From positions 1,612,001 through 1,676,000 of the forward strand of contig JBLXFH010000001.1 of assembly GCA_048262255.1 (NCBI GenBank): a DNA stretch of 64,000 nucleotides, given 5' to 3'. Positions 27,470-36,673 of this stretch are shown piece by piece. The notes beneath the pieces are model-generated. The model saw nothing but the letters and a program-made list of their open reading frames with translations. It was not told the DNA's origin and ran no database searches. Position numbers and translations under genes: made by a program. The stretch comes from JABMNT01 sp048262255 (lineage in GTDB: Bacteria; Pseudomonadota; Alphaproteobacteria; Rhodospirillales; Casp-alpha2). The first letter of the stretch is position 1; every line of letters begins with the position of its first letter.

Positions 27470-27495
27470 GGCTTTTAACCGGAAGGTGCTGGTGC

Positions 27496-28836
27496 GTGAG
27501 TTCAATCTGGATCAAAAATCCTCTTTCTATCTTTGCTGAAGAGGCCGAAGGCGGGCTAGTTATTCGCAACGGTGTCATTGCGGAACTGCTGCCCTCAGGC
27601 AAAGCCCCATCCGATCCGGTGGATGCAACATTTGATGCATCCGAACATGTGGTGCTTCCCGGTCTGATCAACACCCACCATCATTTCTATCAAACCCTGA
27701 CACGGGCCTTCGGTCCGGCGCTCAACAAGGAGCTGTTCGGCTGGTTAAAGGCGCTTTATCCCGTCTGGGCCAAACTGACCCCGGAGATGATTTCCGTATC
27801 CACGGAGCTGGCTTTGTCCGAGTTGCTGTTATCGGGCTGCACCACATCAACAGATCACCACTATGTTTTTCCGGGCGGTCTTGAGAAGGGCATTGACCTG
27901 CAGGTCGAAGCGGCCCGTAAAATCGGCATACGCGCCGTACTGACGCGTGGCTCCATGGATTTGTCGGTGGCTGATGGCGGCTTGCCGCCGCAATCGGTTG
28001 TCCAGGAAGTGGATGCCATTTTAAGCGACAGCGAACGTTTGATTGCGGCCTACCACGATCCAAATCCCGGCGCCTTTTTGCAAATCGCGCTGGCGCCCTG
28101 TTCGCCTTTTTCCGTAACCAAAGAGGTCATGCTGAAAACGGCCGATCTGGCCCGCGATAAAAACGTGCTGCTGCATACCCATCTGGCCGAAACCGAAGAC
28201 GAGAATGCTTTTTGCCAGGAAAAATTTGGCATCCGCCCCCTCGATTATCTGGAAGATTGCGGATGGTTGGAGAGCCGCACATGGCTGGCCCATGGCATTC
28301 ATTTTAACGATAGGGAAATAGACCGAATGGCGGCGGCGGGGGTCAGTGTTTCAAGTTGCCCGCATTCAAATATGACCCTGGCATCAGGGATATGTCGGGT
28401 CTGTGAGATGGATAAAAAGGGCATTGCGGTGGGGCTGGGTGTTGACGGCTCGGCCTCCAATGATGCCTCGAATATGATTGAGGAAGTGCGTCAGGCCTTT
28501 ATGGTGCAGCGGCTGAAATACGGGGCCGAAAACGTTTCGCATCTGGATGCCATTCGCTGGGCAACAGAGGGCTCGGCACGTTGTCTTAATCGCGCCGATA
28601 TCGGCTTACTGGAAGTGGGAAAACAAGCAGACCTCGCCCTCTTTAAGCTGGATGAGTTCCGCCATTCCGGTGGTCATGATCCGTTGGCAACGTTAGTCAT
28701 CTGCGGTGCCAATAAAGCCGATTATGTGATGGTTGGGGGGCACTGGCGGGTAGAGCAGGGCCAGATTGCCGGGCTGGACGCGGCAGACCTCATGCGTCGA
28801 CACGGGGCAGCGGCGAAACAGCTGGTTGCTGATTAA
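27496..28836 (+). CDS. 8-oxoguanine deaminase
   Basis: 446 residues, amidohydrolase superfamily. Converts 8-oxoguanine to urate, which then joins the PuuD route. Zinc ligands are in LPGLINTHHHFYQTLTRA; other motifs are GCTTSTDHHYVFPGGLE, LLHTHLAETEDE, LAHGIHF and GLGVDGSASNDASNM. The protein matches the Pseudomonas enzyme pattern closely, including the IWIKNPLSIF N-terminus. GTG start with GGAAGG upstream, just after the terminator. Its stop overlaps the end of the convergent LysR gene. Confidence 0.92.
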   Translation: MSSIWIKNPLSIFAEEAEGGLVIRNGVIAELLPSGKAPSDPVDATFDASEHVVLPGLINTHHHFYQTLTRAFGPALNKELFGWLKALYPVWAKLTPEMISVSTELALSELLLSGCTTSTDHHYVFPGGLEKGIDLQVEAARKIGIRAVLTRGSMDLSVADGGLPPQSVVQEVDAILSDSERLIAAYHDPNPGAFLQIALAPCSPFSVTKEVMLKTADLARDKNVLLHTHLAETEDENAFCQEKFGIRPLDYLEDCGWLESRTWLAHGIHFNDREIDRMAAAGVSVSSCPHSNMTLASGICRVCEMDKKGIAVGLGVDGSASNDASNMIEEVRQAFMVQRLKYGAENVSHLDAIRWATEGSARCLNRADIGLLEVGKQADLALFKLDEFRHSGGHDPLATLVICGANKADYVMVGGHWRVEQGQIAGLDAADLMRRHGAAAKQLVAD

Positions 28837-29765
28837 GGTGCGGGAATAAACTTTTCCAGACCCGTTTCCCAATAGGGCGTATCGCCGATGGTCTCGACCA
28901 TGAAATCGATAAACGCCCGCACACGGGGTGGCAGGAAACGGGCATGCGGGTAAAGCGCATGGACGCTGTGGGGTGTTGGCGGGTAATCGGCAAGAACCAC
29001 CTGTAGCCGCCCATCTCTTAAATAGGGGCCGACTTCCCACAGGGATTTAAGGGCAATGCCCCGGTTATCCAGACACCAGTCGGTTAATATTTCCCCATTA
29101 TCCGAATCCATGGCCCCATGAATGGCTGGGGTTGTGGGCGTTCCTTCCGGCGTTTTCAATGTCCATTGAAACTGTTGCGAGCCGGGAAAGCGCAGAAGCA
29201 AACAATTGTGTGCTTCCAGGTCTGATGGAACGGATAGGGCAGGAGATGTCTCAAGATATGATGGGGATGCGCAAAGGACACGGACGTTCCGTGCCAGTTG
29301 CCGGACAATCAGGCTGGAATCGCGCATCTCGCCAACGCGGATGGCGATGTCGATTTTTTCCTCAACGAAATTGGCAAAGCGATCGCTGGCCACCAGCTGG
29401 ATTTGGATATCCGGGTGTTTTTTGACAAAAGCCGGGATATGCGGCGCGATGTGCCGGCGGGCGAAAGCGTTGGAGGCGGAGACTTTCAGAGCACCACCCG
29501 GTCGGTCCCGGCGCGCCGAAACGGCGTCTTCTGCCGCATCGACCTGTTCGAGAATTTTCAGGCAATGCTCAAAAAAAGTCTCCCCATCGGGGGTCAGATT
29601 AACCTGTCGGGTGGTCCGGTTGAGCAGCCGTAACCCCAACTGGTTTTCCAGACGCTGAATGCGCGAACTGACAACTGCAGGCGACATGCGCAAATCCCGC
29701 CCCGCCCCGGACAGACTGCCCAATTCAACCGTACGCACAAAAAGAATAAGATCCTGAGTGTCCAT
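28833..29765 (-). CDS. LysR family transcriptional regulator
   Basis: 310 residues from ATG at 29765. N-terminal winged helix-turn-helix with DLRMSPAVVSSRIQRLENQLG (about 20-40), then the substrate-binding domain from about residue 90 with AFARRHIAPHIPAF. Its branch (MDTQDLILFVRTVELGSLSG) is common near catabolic operons. It is divergent from puuD and so probably controls puuD-alc-allA and perhaps itself; the co-inducer may be urate or a pathway intermediate, but this is inferred from position. Confidence 0.9.
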   Translation of the reverse strand: MDTQDLILFVRTVELGSLSGAGRDLRMSPAVVSSRIQRLENQLGLRLLNRTTRQVNLTPDGETFFEHCLKILEQVDAAEDAVSARRDRPGGALKVSASNAFARRHIAPHIPAFVKKHPDIQIQLVASDRFANFVEEKIDIAIRVGEMRDSSLIVRQLARNVRVLCASPSYLETSPALSVPSDLEAHNCLLLRFPGSQQFQWTLKTPEGTPTTPAIHGAMDSDNGEILTDWCLDNRGIALKSLWEVGPYLRDGRLQVVLADYPPTPHSVHALYPHARFLPPRVRAFIDFMVETIGDTPYWETGLEKFIPAP

Positions 29766-29826
29766 GAGGGAGACTATTTTCAATTAAATCTATAAAGTCC
29801 TGAAAGATTATTCGCTATTTATAGTT

Positions 29827-29860
29827 AATTCAAGCCGCGATAAATCAGCTATATTGAATT
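29827..29860. promoter_or_regulatory. Candidate LysR site in the LysR-puuD divergent region
   Basis: A 7-bp inverted repeat AATTCAA (29827-29833) and TTGAATT (29854-29860) in the 121-base divergent gap. The arms are 20 bases apart, longer than a simple T-N11-A box, so this may be two half-sites. Supported only by symmetry and position. Confidence 0.35.
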
Positions 29861-29886
29861 TTCGCACCAAAAAACCGGGGTAAACT

Positions 29887-31083
29887 ATGGATTTTTCCGT
29901 AATGGATTGGGCGGCGATGTTGTTTCGTTGGCTTCACCTGACAACAGGAATCGCCTGGATTGGCTCGTCGTTTTTTTTCGTGTTTCTTGATCTCAGCCTA
30001 CGCCGCCATAAAGATTTACCAAAGGGTGTGAACGGCGATTCCTGGATGGTTCATGGCGGTGGATTTTACCACGCACAAAAATACATGGTTGCGCCATCCC
30101 ACATGCCGGAAGAGCTGCACTGGTTCAAATACGAGGCTTATTTCACCTGGATTTCCGGTTTTGCCCTGATGAGCATCATGTATTACTGGGGCGCCGAGAG
30201 TTTTTTGATTGATGCCGACAAGGTGGCGTTTGAGCCCTGGCAGGCGATAGCCGCCAGTCTGATGTTTTTGATCTTCGGCTGGATTTTTTATGATCTGATT
30301 TGCAAATCGCCTTTGGGCGAAAATACGGCGACGCTTGCCGTTTGCGTGTTCGTGCTGGTGGTTGCCGCCTCCTGGGGCCTGATGGAAGTGTTCAGCGGCC
30401 GGGCGGCCTTTTTGCATGTGGGCGCAATGGTCGGCTCAATCATGGTTGGCAATGTGTTTTTTGTCATCATCCCCAATCAAAAGCGTGTTGTTGCGTCTTT
30501 GAAAGCCGGTGAAGAGCCGGACCCGGCGCTGGGCCTTCAGGCCAAGCAGCGCTCGACCCACAACAACTATCTCACCCTTCCGGTTCTGCTGATGATGATC
30601 AGTAATCACTATCCGATTTTGTTCGGTCAGGCCCATTCCTGGGTTGTGATTGCCCTGATCCTGCTGGTGGGGGGCGTTGTCCGCCATTATTTCAATACCA
30701 GCCATGCCGGCGGAAGCGGTCGTGCGGTGCAATGGCAATGGCCGTTGGCCACTGTGTTGATGGTTGTTCTGATTGTGGTTGCGACCTATCGTCCGGATGA
30801 TCAGGCGGGGGAAGACTTGATTTCCTCTCATGATGTTTTGGCGATTGTACAAACCCGCTGTGCCTCATGCCATGCCGCCAAGCCGGCGGACCCGGATTTT
30901 GAAAAGGCACCGGGGGATATTCAGCTTGAGAGCATTGATGCGGTTCGTAAAAACGCAGCGCGCATCTTAAACCAGGTGGTTCTGTCGAAAGCCATGCCAC
31001 TTGCAAACAAAACCCAAATGACGGATACCGAGCGGGCGCAACTGGGTGCGTGGATACGTGCCGGCATGCCGCTCGACGATTAA
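29887..31083 (+). CDS. puuD: Membrane urate oxidase with cytochrome c domain (urate hydroxylase PuuD)
   Basis: 398 residues. About eight membrane helices make up the N-terminal PuuD domain (HLTTGIAWIGSSFFFVFLD, WMVHGGGFYHAQKYMVAPSH), then a C-terminal periplasmic cytochrome c domain with heme motif CASCH (about residue 327) and an axial Met candidate in SKAMPLANKTQMT. PuuD proteins oxidise urate to 5-hydroxyisourate and feed electrons into the respiratory chain rather than forming hydrogen peroxide. No soluble uricase is seen here, so this is the urate step of the locus. Confidence 0.95.
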   Translation: MDFSVMDWAAMLFRWLHLTTGIAWIGSSFFFVFLDLSLRRHKDLPKGVNGDSWMVHGGGFYHAQKYMVAPSHMPEELHWFKYEAYFTWISGFALMSIMYYWGAESFLIDADKVAFEPWQAIAASLMFLIFGWIFYDLICKSPLGENTATLAVCVFVLVVAASWGLMEVFSGRAAFLHVGAMVGSIMVGNVFFVIIPNQKRVVASLKAGEEPDPALGLQAKQRSTHNNYLTLPVLLMMISNHYPILFGQAHSWVVIALILLVGGVVRHYFNTSHAGGSGRAVQWQWPLATVLMVVLIVVATYRPDDQAGEDLISSHDVLAIVQTRCASCHAAKPADPDFEKAPGDIQLESIDAVRKNAARILNQVVLSKAMPLANKTQMTDTERAQLGAWIRAGMPLDD

Positions 31084-31096
31084 ATAGGAACCACAG

Positions 31097-32104
31097 ATGT
31101 CTGAAGACCTCCCCTTACCGGCTTTTGCCGTAAACGCCATCAATCTGGCATCACCCCGATTGGGCGCAAAAGCCATCTATGCGACGGATGAGTTTTTTGC
31201 GCCGAAAGAGCGTATGCTCAATGATGACCCGGCGGTCTTTTTGCCGGATGAATATGACGACAACGGCAAATGGATGGACGGTTGGGAATCGCGCCGTCGT
31301 CGCAACAGCGGCCATGATTATTGTGTTGTACAGTTGGGTGTAAAAGCCGTCATTCGCGGTGTCGATATCGACACCAGCCATTTCACCGGTAACTTTCCAC
31401 CAGCGGCGTTTATCGAAGCCTGTTTGTCCGAGGGCGAACCCGGCGACGATGCGGTCTGGACGGAAATCATACCGGCCGTGTCCTTGAATCCCGATGCCCA
31501 TCATTATGTCGCCTGTGACGATGAGGGCGTTTATAACTATTTGCGTCTGCATATCCTGCCTGATGGCGGGGTTGCCCGGTTGCGGGTTTATGGCGAGCCT
31601 CAGTGCGACTGGGATGACGATGACGCAGATACAATTCATGAGCTGTCGGCCGTCAAAAACGGTGGCAGGATCGTAGGTTATAACAACGCCCATTATGGTG
31701 TGCCCTGGCATATACTGGTTGAGGGGCGTGGCATTAACATGGGTGATGGTTGGGAAACCCGCCGCCGCCGCCGCCCGGGCAATGACTGGATTATCGTCAA
31801 GCTCGGGTCACCCGGCATTGTTGAAAAAATTGAAGTGGATACGGCCCATTTCAAGGGCAATTACCCGGATAAATGTTCCATTCAGGCGGCATTGGTAACC
31901 AGCGGCACAGATGAGTCGGTGATTACTCAATCCATGTTCTGGGACGAAATGATGGCCCCTGCCAAACTGGAAGCGGACAAACAGCATTATTTTGAAGGGG
32001 GCTCCATTCTGATGAAAGAGCCGGTCAATTATCTGCGTTTGAACATCCACACCGATGGCGGCGTCAGCCGTTTTCGGGTGTTTGGTCGGTTGCTCAAGGA
32101 TTAG
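31097..32104 (+). CDS. alc: Allantoicase
   Basis: 335 residues, two tandem allantoicase repeats, each with the jelly-roll motif GWESRRRR / GWETRRRRRPGNDWIIVKLG and DTSHFTGNFP / DTAHFKGNYP. Hydrolyses allantoate to ureidoglycolate and urea. Starts 13 bases after puuD. Both repeats appear intact. Allantoate amidohydrolase is not present, so the pathway here releases urea rather than ammonia at this step. Confidence 0.95.
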   Translation: MSEDLPLPAFAVNAINLASPRLGAKAIYATDEFFAPKERMLNDDPAVFLPDEYDDNGKWMDGWESRRRRNSGHDYCVVQLGVKAVIRGVDIDTSHFTGNFPPAAFIEACLSEGEPGDDAVWTEIIPAVSLNPDAHHYVACDDEGVYNYLRLHILPDGGVARLRVYGEPQCDWDDDDADTIHELSAVKNGGRIVGYNNAHYGVPWHILVEGRGINMGDGWETRRRRRPGNDWIIVKLGSPGIVEKIEVDTAHFKGNYPDKCSIQAALVTSGTDESVITQSMFWDEMMAPAKLEADKQHYFEGGSILMKEPVNYLRLNIHTDGGVSRFRVFGRLLKD

Positions 32105-32108
32105 AACC

Positions 32109-32612
32109 GTGATCGAACTCAAACCTCAGCCTCTGACTAGGGATGCCTTTTCTCCTTTTGGCGACGTGATTGAAACCGACGGCGCGGATCATTTCTCGAT
32201 CAATCAGGGCACAACGGAGCGCTACCACAATCTGGCTCATGTGGATGTTCTGGAAGAGGGCGGTGCACCGCTTCTTAGTATTTTTCGCGGCCAGCCCCGC
32301 CCCCGCCCAATTGTCCTGCAATTGATGGAGCGCCACCCACTGGCCTCGCAGGCCTTTATCCCGATGCAGCGGCGCGACTATCTGGTGGTGGTCGCCATCC
32401 CCGGTGAAACCGTAACTCCGGCTGATCTTGTGGCCTTTCAGGCGCGCGGCGACCAGGGCGTGAATTATCATCGTGGCGTCTGGCACCACCCTTTGCTCGT
32501 GCTGGATACCGACAGTGATTTTCTGGTTATTGATCGCGGAGGCGAGGGCCACAATCTGGATGAGGTCTGGTTTGCCGATGATGCCGAAAAAGTATACGTG
32601 AACGGAAGCTAG
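32109..32612 (+). CDS. allA: Ureidoglycolate lyase
   Basis: 167 residues from GTG at 32109, with AAGGA 8 bases upstream inside the alc end. Cupin-like AllA fold: PLTRDAFSPFGDVIETDG, then FRGQPRPRPIVLQLMERHPL and YHRGVWHHPLLVL. Cleaves ureidoglycolate to glyoxylate and urea. Completes the urate-to-glyoxylate route. The next gene starts 9 bases on. Confidence 0.93.
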   Translation: MIELKPQPLTRDAFSPFGDVIETDGADHFSINQGTTERYHNLAHVDVLEEGGAPLLSIFRGQPRPRPIVLQLMERHPLASQAFIPMQRRDYLVVVAIPGETVTPADLVAFQARGDQGVNYHRGVWHHPLLVLDTDSDFLVIDRGGEGHNLDEVWFADDAEKVYVNGS

Positions 32613-32621
32613 TCTAAGCCA

Positions 32622-33491
32622 TTGAAAAACATTGAAATTTCAAATTCCCTTCTACGGGCCGTTTTGCTGCCGGGAATGGGCGGGCATATCGGTACTTTGC
32701 AGTACAACCATCCGGATCGTGGCTGGCTTGACCTCTTTGTTGCCGAGAGGGAGGCCCCCAGTTATCACCAGAACGTGCCGTTGTATGGCTGTTTCCAGAT
32801 GGTGCCCTTTGCCAACCGCATGGTCGATGGCGTTCTGCAGGACGGAGCGCAGGGGCATGTATTTCCCATCAACTGGCCGGATGAAGGGGTGGCAATCCAT
32901 GGCACCGGGTGGTCGGAAACCTGGGCTGTAGCGGCACAGTCCGAGACCTCGGCAACGCTCAATTGCCAGTGGTCAAGCGACACGGGTCCCTATCATTATG
33001 AAGCGGATTTTTCCGTATCCATCGAAGGCAATGCCATCGACTTTGAACTGAAACTGACCAACCGAAGCGCACAACCTTTACCCATGGGAATGGGATTTCA
33101 TCCCTGGTTTTCCGATGTCCGTCATGCACAGGTGCATTTTGATGCAAGCCTGACGCCAGTGCCAAATTCACCCTGGGCACTATTTCCCGACAACATGGCC
33201 GTGGATTTGCCGCCCGAATTTGTCCCGCAGGATCATGTGGGCATTGATTCCTGTTTTACCAACTGGGGCGGCCATCTGGATATCCATCTGAATGCCAAGG
33301 ATATTGCCATCCAGATGGATGCTGCGGGAGATCTAACCCATATGCATGTGTATGTGGCGGGCGCCATGGACCGCTTTTGTCTGGAGCCGGTCAGCCATGT
33401 GCCTGGCCAGATAGAGGGCAAGAATGCAGAAGTTCTGCCCGGGCAGTCAATTTCAGGCGGGATGCGCTTAGCCGTTTCCACCCTCACGTGA
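32622..33491 (+). CDS. Aldose 1-epimerase family protein
   Basis: 289 residues, galactose mutarotase-like beta-sandwich. MGFHPWFSDV carries the conserved His, and the C-terminal FCLEPVSHVPG holds the catalytic Glu. GGHIGTLQYNHPD is the usual N-terminal block. The start is a TTG (32622), as no ATG is in frame nearby, and the ribosome site is weak. It trails the purine genes but has no purine role; it may instead supply the correct anomer for the XylB-like dehydrogenase 2.4 kb away. Confidence 0.85.
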   Translation: MKNIEISNSLLRAVLLPGMGGHIGTLQYNHPDRGWLDLFVAEREAPSYHQNVPLYGCFQMVPFANRMVDGVLQDGAQGHVFPINWPDEGVAIHGTGWSETWAVAAQSETSATLNCQWSSDTGPYHYEADFSVSIEGNAIDFELKLTNRSAQPLPMGMGFHPWFSDVRHAQVHFDASLTPVPNSPWALFPDNMAVDLPPEFVPQDHVGIDSCFTNWGGHLDIHLNAKDIAIQMDAAGDLTHMHVYVAGAMDRFCLEPVSHVPGQIEGKNAEVLPGQSISGGMRLAVSTLT

Positions 33492-33529
33492 CGCCTGTTT
33501 GCGGGACAGGATTTCGCTCATATATTTGG

Positions 33530-35506
33530 TCATTTCTGGCCCTTGATGCTTTCTGGAAAGCAGACGGAAAACGTCGATCCTTGCCCCAGTTCCGTTTCAA
33601 AATCCAGATTGCCAGCCATACCTTCTGTCAGGGCCTTGCTGATGGCGAGGCCGAGGCCGGTTCCGCTATGTTTACGGGTTGACGAAGAATCTAGCTGGGT
33701 GAATTGCTCATATATTTTTTCCCTGAATTTTTCGGGAATGCCCGGTCCGCTGTCTTTCACGTTAACGCAGACATATCCCTCTCGGCGCTGAATGGAAATC
33801 AGGACGTCTGTACCCGGCTTTGAAAATTTGGCGGCATTCGAGAGCAGATTGTTCAGGATTTGACCAAACCGGTATTCCTGAAGGTCGACAAAAATCGGCG
33901 ATGGGTGTTCCTTGAGAATAAAGTTGACCGATTGCGCCTGTGCATAACCCTGAAGGTCTTTGATGATATCCGATACGAGAGCGCAGATATCATGCGTGCT
34001 GGTTTCAATGATCAATGTCCCAGACAGGATTTTTTCATAATCCAGAAGTTCATTCACCAGTCGTAGCAATGTCTTGTTGTTGCGCAGGGCGATTTCGACA
34101 AGCTCATTGCGTTCTTCACCCAAGGCATCACCTTCGAGAGAGCTCAAAAGGCCGAGGCTTCCTAATGATGAGGTTAAAGGTGTACGCAATTCGTGGCTCA
34201 TGGTTGACAGGAATTCCGATTTTGCCATGTTCGCATTTTCGGCACGTTGGCGGGCCATCACCAGTTCCTGTTTTTCATCGTGTCGCTTGATGGCCAATTC
34301 AACCAGATTGCCGGCCATTTCAAGCAGATTCAGATGTTCCTTCGTGGGAGAACGGGGGGTGCTGTAGTAGGCAGCGAAAGTCCCAAGAACCTTTCCCTTG
34401 ATATCCTTGATAGGAACAGACCAACAGGCCTGAACACCGGCCCTTTCCGCCAAGTCTTTATACGCCGCCCAGTTGGGGTGGGTTTGTATATCTTCAACGA
34501 TGACCATTTCGCCAAGGTAAGCTGAGGCCCCACATGAGCCTATAGTCGGGCCGATTTCGGCACCGTCAATGGCGTCACAGAAGAAGTCCGGCAAGCTGGG
34601 TGCGGCAACACAATAAAGATGCTTACCCGTTTCATCGAGCAGGAGGATGGAGCAAAGCATTTCCGGCTCGGTTGCTTCCGTCATTTCAACGATGGTTTGT
34701 AGCAGAGCCTTCAGGGGTTTGTCGGTTGCGATCTGGTCAAGCACCTTGGCATTCCAGTCGAGGATGGACTCCGACCACCATTCATTTTGGATGTTTCTCT
34801 GGTTGACCAGAATGGCCGTTGACGCCGTAACCGGATCGACCGTTCTTGTGCAATCAATGCCGTGCCAGACAATGCCGTCTTTGGTATGAAAACGGTGTTT
34901 TCCTGTGTGGTAGCCTTCTTCAAGCACGACTTTCCAGACACTCTCGGCTTCTTCGGGAGCAACAAAGTGGGATTGAAAGCTGGATGCGCCGCCAAATGTC
35001 CGGGTCGCTGAAGGGTTTTGGAACAGCAGATCCCCTTGCATATCATAAAGCGAAATGATCACCGAGGTATGACGCAATGCTTCTATCCCGCGCAGGCCCT
35101 CCGGTTGTATTTCCTCGGTTTTGGCAGGGCGCCCGGCAATTAACATGGCCATTCGTCCGCCGTCGATTTGAACCCCAGAGCACATACATTGAACCGTAAC
35201 CGGCTCACCTTCTTTGGGGTAGAAGGTCCACTGTTCGTCGATGACTTCATTTCGGCGAAATCGTTCCAGGTAGCCGTTTAGCCGGGTCTGGGTGGTGTCC
35301 GACATTCCTTCGGACCAGTCCCGGGCCAGCAATGCGTCCAGGGAAGAGCTGTTCCAGAGCCGAATGGCTTCAACGTTGGCCCACCACATGGTCTGGAGCT
35401 CGATATCAAAGATCCAGACGGGAAAGTGTAAGACATCAAGACCGCATAAGTCGTTGTGAGAAAGAACTTTTCTGTGTGCAGTCATAAACGGTTTTTCTTC
35501 GTCCAT
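33530..35506 (-). CDS. Orphan sensor histidine kinase (PAS, GAF, HisKA, HATPase)
   Basis: 658 residues from ATG at 35506 (GGGAAG upstream); an open extension to 35596 is unlikely. No membrane segments, so a cytoplasmic sensor. Order: PAS-like (about 20-110), second PAS (about 140-245), GAF (about 270-410, with GSCGASAYLGEMVIVEDI), coiled link, HisKA with MSHELRTPLTSSLGSLG, HATPase with NNLLSNAAKFSK, DSGPGIP and GTGLGLAIS. No receiver domain and no response regulator next door, so its partner is elsewhere. It is convergent with the epimerase gene. Confidence 0.9.
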   Translation of the reverse strand: MDEEKPFMTAHRKVLSHNDLCGLDVLHFPVWIFDIELQTMWWANVEAIRLWNSSSLDALLARDWSEGMSDTTQTRLNGYLERFRRNEVIDEQWTFYPKEGEPVTVQCMCSGVQIDGGRMAMLIAGRPAKTEEIQPEGLRGIEALRHTSVIISLYDMQGDLLFQNPSATRTFGGASSFQSHFVAPEEAESVWKVVLEEGYHTGKHRFHTKDGIVWHGIDCTRTVDPVTASTAILVNQRNIQNEWWSESILDWNAKVLDQIATDKPLKALLQTIVEMTEATEPEMLCSILLLDETGKHLYCVAAPSLPDFFCDAIDGAEIGPTIGSCGASAYLGEMVIVEDIQTHPNWAAYKDLAERAGVQACWSVPIKDIKGKVLGTFAAYYSTPRSPTKEHLNLLEMAGNLVELAIKRHDEKQELVMARQRAENANMAKSEFLSTMSHELRTPLTSSLGSLGLLSSLEGDALGEERNELVEIALRNNKTLLRLVNELLDYEKILSGTLIIETSTHDICALVSDIIKDLQGYAQAQSVNFILKEHPSPIFVDLQEYRFGQILNNLLSNAAKFSKPGTDVLISIQRREGYVCVNVKDSGPGIPEKFREKIYEQFTQLDSSSTRKHSGTGLGLAISKALTEGMAGNLDFETELGQGSTFSVCFPESIKGQK

Positions 35507-35863
35507 GCTTTCTTCCCTAAGCGCGACAGCCACATATACTAGGGCTTTCACATTGATCTGCAGTAGTCTGTTTGCACCCCACTCTTTTGCAAGCATCCTG
35601 CGGGGCTTTTACAAAATGCCGAGCGTCCCTTTTGTCTGACAGGCTTAAGCGTTTGCAAAATATTATATTTTAGATAGGTGTTTTGCACGTCAATTACCGT
35701 TGCTCAGTACAATTCAGGGTTTGCACGATATTGGCGGTGCTAATAAATTACACTCCCCCCGTTTGACAGGCTTCATCAAGTTTAATAAATTTATCAACTA
35801 AAATAAATTCCGATCTGCTACAGGCAGGAGCGGCTTATTTCGCAATTTTCAGGAGCTCATATA
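35507..35863. promoter_or_regulatory. Divergent regulatory region between kinase and XylB-like genes
   Basis: 357 bases without a gene. A+T-rich near 35775-35815, with an imperfect palindrome TTAATAAATTTATCAA at 35782-35797 (perfect core ATAAATTTAT). ROK repressors bind A+T-rich palindromes of this kind, so it is a candidate operator for the ROK protein encoded downstream. A ribosome site CAGGAG precedes the ATG at 35864. Confidence 0.4.
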
Positions 35864-36634
35864 ATGGATACCAGTCTCGCCGTTTACCCTAGCCTCAAGG
35901 ATAGAGTCGTTTTTATTACCGGCGGCGGATCGGGAATCGGTGCTTCAATCGTCGAAAAATTTTGTGAACAGGGGGCCCACGTGTCGTTTGTCGATATCAA
36001 CCGGGAAGCCAGTGAAAAGGTGGTTGCTGATGTGGTCGCGACAGGGCTGCCGGCACCCCGCTTTATCGAATGTGATCTGAAGGATATCGATAAGCTGCAA
36101 GCCTCAATCCGTCAGGTTATTGATACCGACGGGCCGATCCGGTCGCTGGTTAATAATGCTGCCCATGATCAGCGCCATGCCATTGATGATGTGACCAGCG
36201 AGTATTTTGACGACCGGATTGCCGTCAACCTGAAGCACCAGTTTTTTGCCATTCAGTCGGTGCATAAGGACATGGCGGCCGCCGGTGGTGGTACCATCGT
36301 CAATATGGGATCCGTGAGCTGGATGATCGGTCAGGGAGGGATGCCGGTCTATCTGGCCAGTAAATCGGCAATTACCGGGCTGACCCGCTCCATGGCCCGT
36401 GACCTGGGGCCACAGAATATCCGGGTCAATTCCATTTTGCCGGGCTGGATCATGACCGAACGGCAAATTGAAAACTGGCTGACACCGGAAGGTGAAGAAG
36501 AGCTCATGACACGCCAATGCCTGAAGCGTAAGCTGGCACCGGTGGAAATTGCCAAAATTGTGCTATTCTTTTCGGCGGATGATAGTGGAATTTGTACCAA
36601 TCAGAATTTTGTCGCGGACGGCGGCTGGGTTTAA
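35864..36634 (+). CDS. XylB-like aldose 1-dehydrogenase (SDR)
   Basis: 256 residues. Strong resemblance to Caulobacter D-xylose 1-dehydrogenase: a YPSLKDRVVFITGGGSGIG start, NNAAHDQRHAIDDVTSEY, DDRIAVNLKHQFFAIQ, catalytic Ser in MGSVSWMIG, YLASK, and LPGWIMTERQIENWLTPEG. Expected to oxidise an aldose such as xylose or arabinose to the lactone with NAD. Paired with a ROK regulator 39 bases downstream; no lactonase or dehydratase of that pathway is in the window. Confidence 0.82.
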   Translation: MDTSLAVYPSLKDRVVFITGGGSGIGASIVEKFCEQGAHVSFVDINREASEKVVADVVATGLPAPRFIECDLKDIDKLQASIRQVIDTDGPIRSLVNNAAHDQRHAIDDVTSEYFDDRIAVNLKHQFFAIQSVHKDMAAAGGGTIVNMGSVSWMIGQGGMPVYLASKSAITGLTRSMARDLGPQNIRVNSILPGWIMTERQIENWLTPEGEEELMTRQCLKRKLAPVEIAKIVLFFSADDSGICTNQNFVADGGWV

Positions 36635-36673
36635 ACGCAAAGCCGGGGGACCGGTCAGGGCACGGAAATATTT

